A program made the translations under genes and the position numbers. Below, in pieces: positions 7,621 through 15,499 of a stretch of DNA of 28,639 nt. How positions within the stretch are numbered: the first letter of the stretch is position 1; every line of letters begins with the position of its first letter. The notes under the pieces were generated by a model that made no database searches, had not been told where the DNA came from, and saw nothing but the letters and a program-made list of their open reading frames with translations. Source of the stretch: an uncultured Ruminococcus sp. (lineage in GTDB: Bacteria; Bacillota; Clostridia; Lachnospirales; Lachnospiraceae); contig UQVC01000031.1 of assembly GCA_900544395.1 (NCBI GenBank), forward strand, positions 1 to 28,639, in the 5' to 3' direction.

Positions 7621-8846
7621 TGCATGTTATTATCGGAGTGGGGGCTGCCGGGATCACCGCAGCAAAAACCATTCGCAGCCAGCAGCCGGATGCCTCTATT
7701 ACCATGATTTCCACGGATGAGCATGTACACTCCCGCTGCATGCTTCACCGTTATTTGAGCCATGAACGTCAGGAAGATACCTTGTCCTTTGTAGAACCTG
7801 ACTTTTTTGAAACCAATAAAATCGAATGGATCAAGGGTGTTTCTGTAAAAACAGTGGATGTAAAAAACCAGCAGGTTCTGCTTGATAATGACACATCCTG
7901 CCACTATGACAAACTCCTGATCACAACCGGTGCAAACAGCTTCATCCCGCCTGTTGGACAGTTCCGTGAGGCAAACAATGTATTCGGACTGCGGCATCTT
8001 TCGGATGCTCAGGCGATCCGCCCGCTGGCCGATCAGGCAGAACAGATTCTGATCGTTGGTTCCGGTCTGGTTGGAATGGACGCTGCCTATGCATTTCTCG
8101 AGCAGGGTAAAGAGGTTACTGTTGTGGAAATGGCAGATCGTATTCTTCCGATCCAGTTAAATGAAACTGCCGGAACTGCCTATCGGAAATTATTTGAAGA
8201 ACACGGATGCCGTTTTCTTCTTGGAAAAAAGGCTTCTGAAACGCATATGAACAGCAATGGTTCAATCGACTATGTCCTTCTGGATGATGGAACCCGGGTA
8301 GACTGTGATCTGGTCATTGTTGCTGCCGGTGTTCGTCCCGCAGTTGAATGCGTACTGGATACTCCGATCGAAGTAGATCGTTTTATTAAAGTGTCTGACA
8401 CCATGGAAACCAGCTGTAAAGATATTTACGCTGCCGGAGATGTAACCGGATTATCTGGAATCTGGCCAAATGCCATGAAACAGGGACAGGTCGCTGCCCT
8501 GAATATGTGCGGAATTAAAACACTTTACGAAGACCGATATGCTATGAAAAATACGATGAATTTCTATGGGCTGGTTACACTTTCTCTTGGAAGAGGAACA
8601 GAAGAAGAGGGAGATGTTGTTCTCGAACAGGAAGATTCTCACAATTATAAACGTGCAATTTTACGGAACGGAAAATTAGACAGTATCTTATTACAGGGAA
8701 ATATTGATTATTCCGGAATCTATCAGTATCTGATCAAAAATGAGATTGATCTTTCCGGTATGGAAAAAGATGTCTTCCACCTGTCGTTCGCTGATTTTTA
8801 CGGAGTGAAAGAAAACGGCGGATATTGTTATCAGAATCAGACATAA
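7617..8846 (+). CDS. FAD/NAD(P)-dependent oxidoreductase (CooS-CooF-associated FNOR)
   Basis: This 409-residue pyridine-nucleotide-disulfide-type flavoprotein starts with an FAD-binding Rossmann motif (GVGAAG, residues 7-12). A second dinucleotide motif, GSGLVG at about 148-153, followed by VTVVEMADRILP, binds NAD(P)H. The closing FAD motif is DIYAAGDVTG around 270-279. Cys41 in HSRCML sits where related NADH oxidases and NirB-type enzymes have a conserved cysteine. It probably passes electrons between the CooF ferredoxin and NAD(P)H. The CooS-CooF-FNOR arrangement is known from acetogenic clostridia, where its role is still debated. GAGGAGG precedes the ATG, which overlaps the cooF stop (ATGA). 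Confidence 0.88.
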   Translation: MMHVIIGVGAAGITAAKTIRSQQPDASITMISTDEHVHSRCMLHRYLSHERQEDTLSFVEPDFFETNKIEWIKGVSVKTVDVKNQQVLLDNDTSCHYDKLLITTGANSFIPPVGQFREANNVFGLRHLSDAQAIRPLADQAEQILIVGSGLVGMDAAYAFLEQGKEVTVVEMADRILPIQLNETAGTAYRKLFEEHGCRFLLGKKASETHMNSNGSIDYVLLDDGTRVDCDLVIVAAGVRPAVECVLDTPIEVDRFIKVSDTMETSCKDIYAAGDVTGLSGIWPNAMKQGQVAALNMCGIKTLYEDRYAMKNTMNFYGLVTLSLGRGTEEEGDVVLEQEDSHNYKRAILRNGKLDSILLQGNIDYSGIYQYLIKNEIDLSGMEKDVFHLSFADFYGVKENGGYCYQNQT

Positions 8847-8850
8847 AGTA

Positions 8851-8915
8851 AAAAGCATTCCTGCATGGATCATTGCTCCTTGGCATATGATTCCCGGCAG
8901 GAATGCTTTTTGTTT
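8851..8915. terminator. Bidirectional intrinsic terminator
   Basis: A 14-bp perfect stem (AAAAGCATTCCTGC at 8851-8864 with GCAGGAATGCTTTT at 8897-8910) encloses a 32-base loop and is flanked by T-rich runs on both strands. It sits between convergent genes, just after the FNOR stop and just before the symporter stop at 8918, and would end both operons. Confidence 0.85.
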
Positions 8916-8917
8916 TA

Positions 8918-10273
8918 TTATCTCGCAGATTCGCCAACTGCAACTGCTCCGCTCAATCCCTCTTCACTCTTTCCCTGGTCATAAACTTCCCTGTCTAAAA
9001 GCTGCTCGGATTTTGCCACAAGAACTGCTGCTGTTGCCGCACCTGTCACATTTGCTGCCGTACGCATCATATCAACAACACTTGAGATCGGAACCAGAAG
9101 TACAATGATCTCTACCGGAAGTCCTGCTGCAGTAAACAGTGCTGTGGTTGTTACTGTGGAGGTTCCCGGAACTCCTACTGTTCCGATGGAAACGATCAAT
9201 GTAAGTACAATCAAAAATGCATACTGACCAATGGAGTACGGAATATCAAATATATTGATGGCAAGTACAGCCAAAAGCGTCGGCCAGATTCCCGCACATG
9301 CCGGCATTCCCAGGTTTGCTCCAAGGGCTGCGACAAATGACGCAATATCCTCATTGACTCCCAGCCTGGATACCAGCTGTTTTACGCTGACAGGAATGGT
9401 TCCCACGCTGGACTGGGACGTAAATGCCACCACCTGTGCCGGCCAGAATCCGCGAAAAAACCGGATTGGACTTAATCCGCCTGCAAACCGGATCAGTGCT
9501 CCGTCTATCAGGAACATCTGGATCGCACAGAGTACGTATGACAGTACAAGAACTCCCAGAAGCGGAATCAGTTCTTTCGCACCATATGTACTTACCGCAT
9601 TTGCGATCAGAGAAAGCACTGCAAACGGTGTCAGATCTACTACAAATTCCACTACTACAAACATCAGCTTATTCGCTGAATCAATGAAATTTTTGAATGG
9701 CACTGCCGCCTCTTTCTCGCGTTCCTGTAAGTAAACAAGCGCAACTCCTACCATGATCGTAAAGACGATAAATGGAACGATCTCGCCGTTTGCTGCATGT
9801 GAAACAACATTTTTCGGAAACAATCCCACGATCGTATCGAGAAAGGAAGGAACCTCTTTTGGCTCATAATCTGTAGGCAGTGTAAAATTGATTGACTGTC
9901 CTACCTTCAGACTTCCCGCAATGATCAATGTCAGCAACGATGCTGTAAATGTATTTGCGACCAGCCAGAAAATACTTTTAAGCCCGATTGTCTTTAATTT
10001 GCTGATATTATCCAGTGACGAAATACTGGAGATAATACTTACAAACAGCAACGGAATAACCAGCGCCGAAATCAGATTTGTATAGATTCTTCCGAAAACC
10101 GCTGTCAGCTCCACATGTCCCTTAAATACGATTCCGATCACGATACCGAATACAAGGGCCAGTATTGTCAGTATTCCGAAATCCACATTCTTTTTTCTTC
10201 CCAGATAGGACAGCAGTACAAACAGAACTACTGTAATCGCCACTGCCGCTATCGCTAAAACATCAATATCCAT
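8918..10273 (-). CDS. Dicarboxylate/amino acid:cation symporter, probably cystine uptake (TcyP-like)
   Basis: This is a 451-residue inner-membrane symporter of the DAACS (SLC1-like) family. Hydrophobic helices fill the whole length. The two re-entrant hairpin motifs are visible: SSVGTIPVS in the middle and GTVGVPGTSTVTTT further on. They are followed by the helix-8 segment DMMRTAANVTGAATA. The Asp of the NVTGD motif found in glutamate carriers is Ala here, which fits substrates other than glutamate. The N-terminal LVIPLLFVSIISSIS region resembles TcyP/YdjN cystine carriers. It lies directly after metY with a TAATG overlap, and this sulfur-assimilation partner supports cystine. Cystine is inferred from context; the family is secure. 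Confidence 0.85.
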   Translation of the reverse strand: MDIDVLAIAAVAITVVLFVLLSYLGRKKNVDFGILTILALVFGIVIGIVFKGHVELTAVFGRIYTNLISALVIPLLFVSIISSISSLDNISKLKTIGLKSIFWLVANTFTASLLTLIIAGSLKVGQSINFTLPTDYEPKEVPSFLDTIVGLFPKNVVSHAANGEIVPFIVFTIMVGVALVYLQEREKEAAVPFKNFIDSANKLMFVVVEFVVDLTPFAVLSLIANAVSTYGAKELIPLLGVLVLSYVLCAIQMFLIDGALIRFAGGLSPIRFFRGFWPAQVVAFTSQSSVGTIPVSVKQLVSRLGVNEDIASFVAALGANLGMPACAGIWPTLLAVLAINIFDIPYSIGQYAFLIVLTLIVSIGTVGVPGTSTVTTTALFTAAGLPVEIIVLLVPISSVVDMMRTAANVTGAATAAVLVAKSEQLLDREVYDQGKSEEGLSGAVAVGESAR

Positions 10274-11577
10274 TATTTTACTCCTTTAAATGCCGCATCA
10301 AGATCTTCGATCAAATCTTCTACTTTTTCAATTCCGATCGAAAGCCGGATCGTGTTTGGTTTGATTCCCTGATCTAACAATTCTTCCTCCGTACACTGGC
10401 TGTGAGTGGTGGTTGCCGGATGAATCACCAGAGATTTCACGTCTGCTACATTTGCCAGCAGGGAAAAGATAGACAGCTGATCGATAAATGCCTGGGCCGT
10501 CTGCGCATCTCCCTTAATCTCAAAAGTAAAGATAGAGCCGCCTCCGTTCGGGAGATATCTCTTATATAATTCATGGGTTGACTCCGTTTCCAGTGAAGGA
10601 TGGTGTACAGCCTCTACCTGCGGATGATTCGCAAGATACTCCACGATCTTCAGCGCATTGCTCACATGCCGCTCAACACGCAGAGATAATGTCTCCAGCC
10701 CCTGCAGGAAGATAAAGGAATGGAACGGAGAAAGTGTTGCACCCGTATCACGCAGGATCACTGCACGGATATAGGTTACAAATGCCGCACTGCCTGCTGC
10801 ATCTGAGAACGATACACCATGATAACTCGGGTTGGCTTCTGAAATCCACGGATATTTGCCGGATGCCTTCCAGTCAAACTTTCCACTGTCAACGATCACG
10901 CCTCCAATCGCTGTTCCATGACCGCCGATAAATTTCGTTGCGGAGTGAATCACCAAATCTGCACCATGTTCGATCGGCCGGATCAGATACGGTGTTGCAA
11001 ATGTAGAATCTACTACCAACGGAATATTGTGTCTGTGCGCGATCTCTGCCACCTTCTCCAGATCGATCAGATTTGAATTCGGATTTCCAAGTGTCTCTAC
11101 AAATATCGCTTTTGTATTTTCCTGAATGGCTGCCTCAAAAGATCCTTCTTTCTCAGGGTCCACAAACGTTGTTGTCACATCGTTTGTGAGCGGAAGAGTA
11201 TGCGCCAGAAGATTGTATGTGCCGCCGTAGATGGTCTTGGATGCCACAATATGCTCTCCCGCCTTTGCAAGTGCCTGAAATGCATAGGCAATTGCTGCCG
11301 CACCGGATGCTACAGCCAGCGCTGCCACACCGCCTTCTAATGCTGCAATACGCTGTTCGAAAATATCCTGTGTCGGATTTGTCAGTCTTCCATATATATT
11401 TCCTGCATCACGGAGTCCGAAGCGGTCTGCCGCATGCTGTGAGTCGTGAAATACATAAGAGGTTGTTGCATAGATCGGGACTGCTCTTGCATCTGTAACC
11501 GGATCTGCCTGTTCCTGTCCAATGTGTAATTGCTTTGTCTCAAATCCCCAGTTTTTAGAATCTCTGATATCTGCCAT
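10273..11577 (-). CDS. metY: O-acetylhomoserine sulfhydrylase
   Basis: This PLP enzyme of the Cys/Met metabolism family combines O-acetylhomoserine with sulfide (or methanethiol) to make homocysteine (or methionine). The 434 residues suit MetY, which is longer than cystathionine gamma-synthase (about 380). The Schiff-base lysine is Lys215 in HSATKFIGGHG. Upstream are the typical YGRLTNPT and VASGAAAI segments, and NTIRLSIGIE lies near the end. It forms an operon with the downstream cystine-type symporter and lies near pdxST, whose product PLP it needs. The start follows GGAGGAAAT. An O-succinylhomoserine substrate cannot be excluded. Confidence 0.94.
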   Translation of the reverse strand: MADIRDSKNWGFETKQLHIGQEQADPVTDARAVPIYATTSYVFHDSQHAADRFGLRDAGNIYGRLTNPTQDIFEQRIAALEGGVAALAVASGAAAIAYAFQALAKAGEHIVASKTIYGGTYNLLAHTLPLTNDVTTTFVDPEKEGSFEAAIQENTKAIFVETLGNPNSNLIDLEKVAEIAHRHNIPLVVDSTFATPYLIRPIEHGADLVIHSATKFIGGHGTAIGGVIVDSGKFDWKASGKYPWISEANPSYHGVSFSDAAGSAAFVTYIRAVILRDTGATLSPFHSFIFLQGLETLSLRVERHVSNALKIVEYLANHPQVEAVHHPSLETESTHELYKRYLPNGGGSIFTFEIKGDAQTAQAFIDQLSIFSLLANVADVKSLVIHPATTTHSQCTEEELLDQGIKPNTIRLSIGIEKVEDLIEDLDAAFKGVK

Positions 11578-11629
11578 TTCTATTTCCTCCTTCTTTGGAA
11601 TCTGTTTCTTCCTTAATTCCTTGTAATCA

Positions 11630-11658
11630 TATTAACATAGTAGGATTTATTTGTCCAA
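11630..11658 (-). promoter_or_regulatory. Candidate metY promoter with Rrf2-like sequence at -10
   Basis: On the minus strand TTGGAC (11658-11653) and TTAATA (11635-11630) are spaced by 17 bases. The interval 11642-11630 reads TACTATGTTAATA, matching the operator before cooS (TACTATTTTAGTC) at 10 of 13 positions. A redox or sulfur Rrf2 regulator may act here, but the match is imperfect. Confidence 0.4.
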
Positions 11659-11686
11659 TATAGATTGAGAATATCCTGTTATAGAT

Positions 11687-12283
11687 TTATTTTATAGCAG
11701 ACTCATTGCTTTCTATGGCTGCTTTAACCGTATCCAGAAACATTTCATGTATTCTGTTGTCCTGATCTAATTCCGGATGAAATGCCAGCCCAAACTGTGT
11801 CCCGTATTTTACCGCCACGATCCGATCATCTACTGCCGCAAGAACTTCTACTCCTTTTCCAACTTTTTCAATATATGGAGCTCTTATAAATGTCATCGGT
11901 ATTTTCCCGATTCCCTTCATTTCCTGTACTGTACGGAAACTTCCAAGCTGTCTGCCATAACCGTTTCTTTTCACCGCTGCCGGCAATGTTGCAAAATAAA
12001 TATTCCGGTCATTTGTCAAATTTTCCGCCAGAAGGATCAGGCCGGCACAAGTTGCCAGCACCGGCAGTCCTTCTTCGATTTTCTGCTTCAATATCTGATA
12101 CATGTCCAGCTCTTTCAGAAGTTTTCCCTGCACAGTACTCTCACCTCCGGGAAGGATCAATCCATCAAACGGTTTCATCAGGTCCTCTTTTTTGCGGAGT
12201 TCCATACATTCTATTCCCAGGTCTTCTATTTTCTTCCGATGTTCCGCAAATGCTCCCTGTACTGCAAGTACTGCGATCTTCAT
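11687..12283 (-). CDS. pdxT: Pyridoxal 5'-phosphate synthase glutaminase subunit
   Basis: PdxT hydrolyses glutamine and channels ammonia to PdxS for direct PLP synthesis. The 198 residues match the family. The class-I amidotransferase triad is visible: nucleophile Cys79 in ATCAGLILLA, and His169 and Glu171 in FHPELDQD. The oxyanion motif PGGEST lies at about 45-50. It starts one base after the pdxS stop, so the two subunits are coupled, as expected for a 12+12 complex. No insertion or defect is seen. Confidence 0.96.
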   Translation of the reverse strand: MKIAVLAVQGAFAEHRKKIEDLGIECMELRKKEDLMKPFDGLILPGGESTVQGKLLKELDMYQILKQKIEEGLPVLATCAGLILLAENLTNDRNIYFATLPAAVKRNGYGRQLGSFRTVQEMKGIGKIPMTFIRAPYIEKVGKGVEVLAAVDDRIVAVKYGTQFGLAFHPELDQDNRIHEMFLDTVKAAIESNESAIK

Positions 12284-12284
12284 T

Positions 12285-13160
12285 CTATCTGCCCCTTTCC
12301 GCCATCAAAAGTTCTATCTCCTGTTCATTAATTCCTACCATTGCCTCTCCCAGATCCTCAGAAAGCTCTGCCAGCATCCTGTAGTCTTCAAAGTTTGTTA
12401 CCGCTTTTACAATTGCTTCTGCCCGCTTTCTCGGATCTCCTGACTTAAAAATACCAGATCCCACAAATACGCCTTCTGCACCAAGCTGCATCATCAGCGC
12501 CGCATCCGCCGGAGTTGCGATGCCTCCCGCCGCGAAGTTTACAACAGGAATACGTCCGTTATGATGTACATATTCAACCAATTCATACGGCACATTTAGG
12601 GCCTTTGCCTCCTCAAACAACTCATCCTCCCTCATGGAGACCAGTTTTGCAATTTCCCGCTTCATCATTCTCATATGTCTGACTGCCTGTATCACATCTC
12701 CTGTTCCCGGCTCTCCCTTTGTACGAATCATAGAAGCTCCTTCATTGATCCTTCTAAGCGCTTCTCCCAAATCTCTTGCACCACATACAAATGGTACCTG
12801 GAATTTGCGTTTATTAATATGATAAACATCATCTGCCGGAGAAAGTACTTCACTCTCATCGATATAATCAATTTCGATTGCCTCTAATATCTGTGCTTCA
12901 ACAAAATGTCCGATCCTGCATTTTGCCATAACTGGAATGGATACTGCTTCCTGAATTTCCTTGATCATCTTCGGATCACTCATTCTGGATACTCCACCCG
13001 CTGCACGGATATCAGCCGGAATCCTTTCCAGCGCCATCACTGCACATGCTCCCGCCTCCTCTGCAATCCTTGCCTGTTCCGGTGTTGTCACATCCATGAT
13101 CACTCCGCCTTTTAACATCTGTGCTAACTGCTTGTTGAGCTCATATCTTTCTGCACTCAT
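12285..13160 (-). CDS. pdxS: Pyridoxal 5'-phosphate synthase lyase subunit
   Basis: PdxS builds PLP from ribose 5-phosphate, glyceraldehyde 3-phosphate and ammonia supplied by PdxT. The 291-residue TIM barrel keeps the key residues: Asp23 (VIMDVTTPEQA), Lys80 (PVMAKCRIGH), which binds the pentose, and Lys148 (MIRTKGEPGTG), the swinging lysine. Length and sequence are canonical, and GAGGAGG precedes the ATG. The substrate ribose 5-phosphate links it loosely to the ribose operon at the left of the window, though no shared control is seen. Confidence 0.97.
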   Translation of the reverse strand: MSAERYELNKQLAQMLKGGVIMDVTTPEQARIAEEAGACAVMALERIPADIRAAGGVSRMSDPKMIKEIQEAVSIPVMAKCRIGHFVEAQILEAIEIDYIDESEVLSPADDVYHINKRKFQVPFVCGARDLGEALRRINEGASMIRTKGEPGTGDVIQAVRHMRMMKREIAKLVSMREDELFEEAKALNVPYELVEYVHHNGRIPVVNFAAGGIATPADAALMMQLGAEGVFVGSGIFKSGDPRKRAEAIVKAVTNFEDYRMLAELSEDLGEAMVGINEQEIELLMAERGR

Positions 13161-13231
13161 TTGCTGTACCTCCTCTTAATTGCTATCATTTTTATATGAA
13201 TACTACATTAAGATTGGCTTTTCTTAAATAT

Positions 13232-13265
13232 CCAGTTTTAACGCTTTTAACCATGCCAGTTTTAA
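13232..13265. repeat. Direct repeats upstream of pdxST
   Basis: CCAGTTTTAA occurs at 13232-13241 and again at 13256-13265, with a partial copy (GCTTTTAA) at 13243-13250. Read toward pdxS these are TTAAAACTGG repeats 24 bases apart, just upstream of a possible promoter (TTTAAG, 17 bases, TAGTAT). MocR-type PdxR activators are known to bind direct repeats before pdxST, but no pdxR gene is in this window. Confidence 0.5.
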
Positions 13266-13286
13266 AAACCAAAAAATCTCCCTCTA

Positions 13287-14156
13287 TTATTTCCAGTATT
13301 TTTCCACTTCCCGCTCAGCCTCTTGAAAAGAAAGCTGAAACTTTTCCTGCATCTTTGCACATACATCCTTTTTTTCCATTTCCAGTTCCTGTAATAATTC
13401 TACCATAGCCTGTATCCCCTGCTGCCTGCCTTCTTTCAATCCAGTATTTTTATACACTGTAGAAAAATACTGATGATCCCGAATCGCACGTTCTCTCTCC
13501 TCATATTCCAGTCGTTTCTCCTCGTCTGCACTGATTCGGTTCAAATCCTCATAGGCTTTCTTAATATATTCGCTTTTTCCCGCTGCCATTTCAAACTCCT
13601 CCTTCGTCTCTGCATTGATGAACTGAAGCCATTGCAGCAATTCTGTCTCTGGATAGTCATATTTCGCCAATTTAGGCAATTCCAGCGTGTGGATTTCTAT
13701 CTTATCGCTGTACATCTTTCTCCCCTGATCTGACCAGAAATGAAAACTGGAATAATATTCCTCATCTTCAAACATTGTAAAATTTAAAATCCCGATATGA
13801 ATACACTTCTCTAATTTTTGATAGTCTTCTCCTGGTTTTAACTGATCCACAAACATCTTTCCTAAGTAGAACAACGTACGTTCTGCCCAGTATTCATTGC
13901 CTGTCACCTGAACTTCAATGTCAATCTGTTCCCGATTGTTTAACAGAACCAGAACATCTAAAATCCCCAGTTTATCGTCCTTATCTTTCTGACGCAAATG
14001 TGCTGGCAAGATCCTGCTCTCTATAATATCTTTCACATCAAGTCCGAGTACTGCTGCCAGAAATGCATTGCGTACCTCTTCATCTTCCATCAGTTCTTTA
14101 AAACAAAAATCTACTTTTGGCTTCATTAAAAATGGTGTTGTTTTTTCTTTTTCCAT
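13287..14156 (-). CDS. Rpn-family / PD-(D/E)XK nuclease-like protein
   Basis: This 289-residue protein belongs to the recombination-promoting nuclease/putative transposase family with a PD-(D/E)XK nuclease domain. The N-terminus PFLMKPKVDFCFKELM is typical. The nuclease core is visible as ILDVLVLLNNREQIDIEVQV, with Asp67, Glu81 and Gln83 as likely metal-site residues. It is followed by WAERTLFYLGKMF and a charged helical C-terminus with GLKEGRQQGIQAM. The start is ATG 14156 after AGGAGG; an in-frame ATG 38 codons upstream lacks a site and would run into the promoter. These genes often occur in many copies in Lachnospiraceae genomes and are not true IS transposases; no terminal repeats are seen. 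Cellular role unknown. Confidence 0.85.
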   Translation of the reverse strand: MEKEKTTPFLMKPKVDFCFKELMEDEEVRNAFLAAVLGLDVKDIIESRILPAHLRQKDKDDKLGILDVLVLLNNREQIDIEVQVTGNEYWAERTLFYLGKMFVDQLKPGEDYQKLEKCIHIGILNFTMFEDEEYYSSFHFWSDQGRKMYSDKIEIHTLELPKLAKYDYPETELLQWLQFINAETKEEFEMAAGKSEYIKKAYEDLNRISADEEKRLEYEERERAIRDHQYFSTVYKNTGLKEGRQQGIQAMVELLQELEMEKKDVCAKMQEKFQLSFQEAEREVEKYWK

Positions 14157-14225
14157 ACATGCTCCTCCTGTGTTCTGATGGAACTTAGAATCATTTCGTG
14201 AGCATGGAACTGTATCTCTGATTTT

Positions 14226-14254
14226 ATTATATCTTTTGACACGATGTTTCTCAA
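14226..14254 (-). promoter_or_regulatory. Promoter of the Rpn-family gene
   Basis: On the minus strand TTGAGA (14254-14249), a 17-base spacer and a perfect TATAAT (14231-14226) lie about 70 bases before the chosen start. This supports the gene being a single transcription unit. Confidence 0.65.
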
Positions 14255-14358
14255 TCGCAAATACAGACAAACTCCCCGGATATTCTCTTCCATCTTTTTT
14301 CTCTTTTTCTTCCTATTTGGGAATTATTTGGAATGGCATCTTCTGCCAGATTAGAAAT

Positions 14359-14378
14359 TTGAAAGGGATTCCTTTCAA
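14359..14378. repeat. Perfect 8-bp inverted repeat in a 332-base gap
   Basis: TTGAAAGG-GATT-CCTTTCAA lies between the Bce-like operon end and the Rpn promoter. There is no T-run after it on the minus strand, so it is not a standard terminator. Besides this element, the Rpn promoter and leader and the kinase terminator, I see nothing in the gap 14157-14488, which is AT-rich and without an ORF. Confidence 0.5.
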
Positions 14379-14460
14379 GATTGATTTTATTATACTAAAA
14401 CTATGAACCGGGCACAATAAAATTTCTATAAATATCCTGTAAACTTTTCTGTGGACATAG

Positions 14461-14488
14461 AAAAAGAGCAGTTTCCTCCAGACTGCCC
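14461..14488 (-). terminator. Intrinsic terminator of the Bce-like operon
   Basis: Read on the minus strand, GGGCAGT (14488-14482) pairs with ACTGCTC (14472-14466) with one G-U pair across a nine-base loop, followed by TTTTT. It starts directly after the kinase stop codon. Confidence 0.75.
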
Positions 14489-15499
14489 TTATACCATCGG
14501 AAACCAGAACCTGATCTTCATCCCTTTTTGATATACAGATATGGCTTCTACTTCTATGTTTAATTCCTGTGCAAGCTGTTTCACCAGATACAATCCCATA
14601 CCTGTTGATTTTTTCTGACTGTTTTCTCCTGTAAATCCTTTTTCAAAAAGATATGGCATCTCATATGGCTTCACCCCACAGCCATTATCGGAAACTGTAA
14701 GATGCACTCTGTGATTTTTTATTCCGGAATAAATCCAAATCTGTGGCTGTTTTTCAGGGTTCTTGCCTGTATATTTGATGGAATTTGAAATAACCTGACT
14801 GAGCAGAAAGCACAGGCTCTTTTGATCTGACAAGATACTTCTCTCTTCCAGCTGAAGGTTCACTGCAAATTTCTTTTCTTCCAGGTACATCTGATATTCG
14901 TTCAGTACTTCCTCACAGCACTCTTCCAAATCAAGCTCTTCAAACACGTATTCTTTATTGACTGCTTTGATTCTGGCATAATACAACATCTGCTCTACAT
15001 AGGAGTGCATCTGCAGTCTGACATATTCCAGCTTTTTGCAGACAGATGGGGAGATTTCGTCCTGCCTGTTTTCCAGCAGTAATGTAAGAAGGGACAGCGG
15101 GATTTTTATCTCATGTGCCCATGCTTCTACGTACCGTTCATACTCCTCCAATTGGATTCTTCCTTCGTCTGCCTGCCTTCGCGCCTCTTGCAGAGATTGT
15201 CCGATCATATCCAGAAGGTCTCTGTCTGCCATTCCGGATGCCCGCCCGATTTCTTCCCCCGGTTCTGCAAGAAATGCCCGAAGCGCCTGTACCTGTTTCT
15301 GTTCTTCCCTGACTTTCCACAAAACCGCTCCGAAAAATAGCAGCACAAAACAAATCCCCTCCAAACCGGCCAGAACCAAAAACTGCTGCATTCCTGCCAG
15401 CCATAAAAAGAATGCTGAAATCAAGTCCATACACAGGAGAAGAAGCAGCCACACTTTTTCTCTTTTTACGACATTCCATATCTGTCTGTTCGTCTTCAT
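14489..15499 (-). CDS. Sensor histidine kinase, intramembrane-sensing (BceS-like)
   Basis: This membrane kinase has two closely spaced N-terminal helices (about residues 17-35 and 40-62) with almost no extracellular loop, the hallmark of BceS-type kinases that sense through an ABC transporter. The H-box is AWAHEIKIPLSLL with phospho-acceptor His129. It is followed by an N-box SNSIKYTG, a G1 box DNGCGV and a G2 box STGMGLYLVKQL. I chose ATG 15499, which overlaps the regulator stop (ATGA) after a GAGAAGGA site; a TTG at 15517 with GGGAGGGG upstream is an alternative. The 336 residues are typical. It lies after the permease and regulator of the same operon. Confidence 0.9.
   Translation of the reverse strand: MKTNRQIWNVVKREKVWLLLLLCMDLISAFFLWLAGMQQFLVLAGLEGICFVLLFFGAVLWKVREEQKQVQALRAFLAEPGEEIGRASGMADRDLLDMIGQSLQEARRQADEGRIQLEEYERYVEAWAHEIKIPLSLLTLLLENRQDEISPSVCKKLEYVRLQMHSYVEQMLYYARIKAVNKEYVFEELDLEECCEEVLNEYQMYLEEKKFAVNLQLEERSILSDQKSLCFLLSQVISNSIKYTGKNPEKQPQIWIYSGIKNHRVHLTVSDNGCGVKPYEMPYLFEKGFTGENSQKKSTGMGLYLVKQLAQELNIEVEAISVYQKGMKIRFWFPMV

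Noticed and set aside
5273..8846. Wood-Ljungdahl CODH/acetyl-CoA synthase cluster or CO-dependent hydrogenase cluster
   Set aside because: No acsA-E, corrinoid protein, methyltransferase, hydrogenase or CooC-type gene is present in the window.
13287..14156. Insertion sequence around the Rpn-family gene
   Set aside because: The family is often called a putative transposase, but no terminal inverted repeats or target duplications are visible around the gene.
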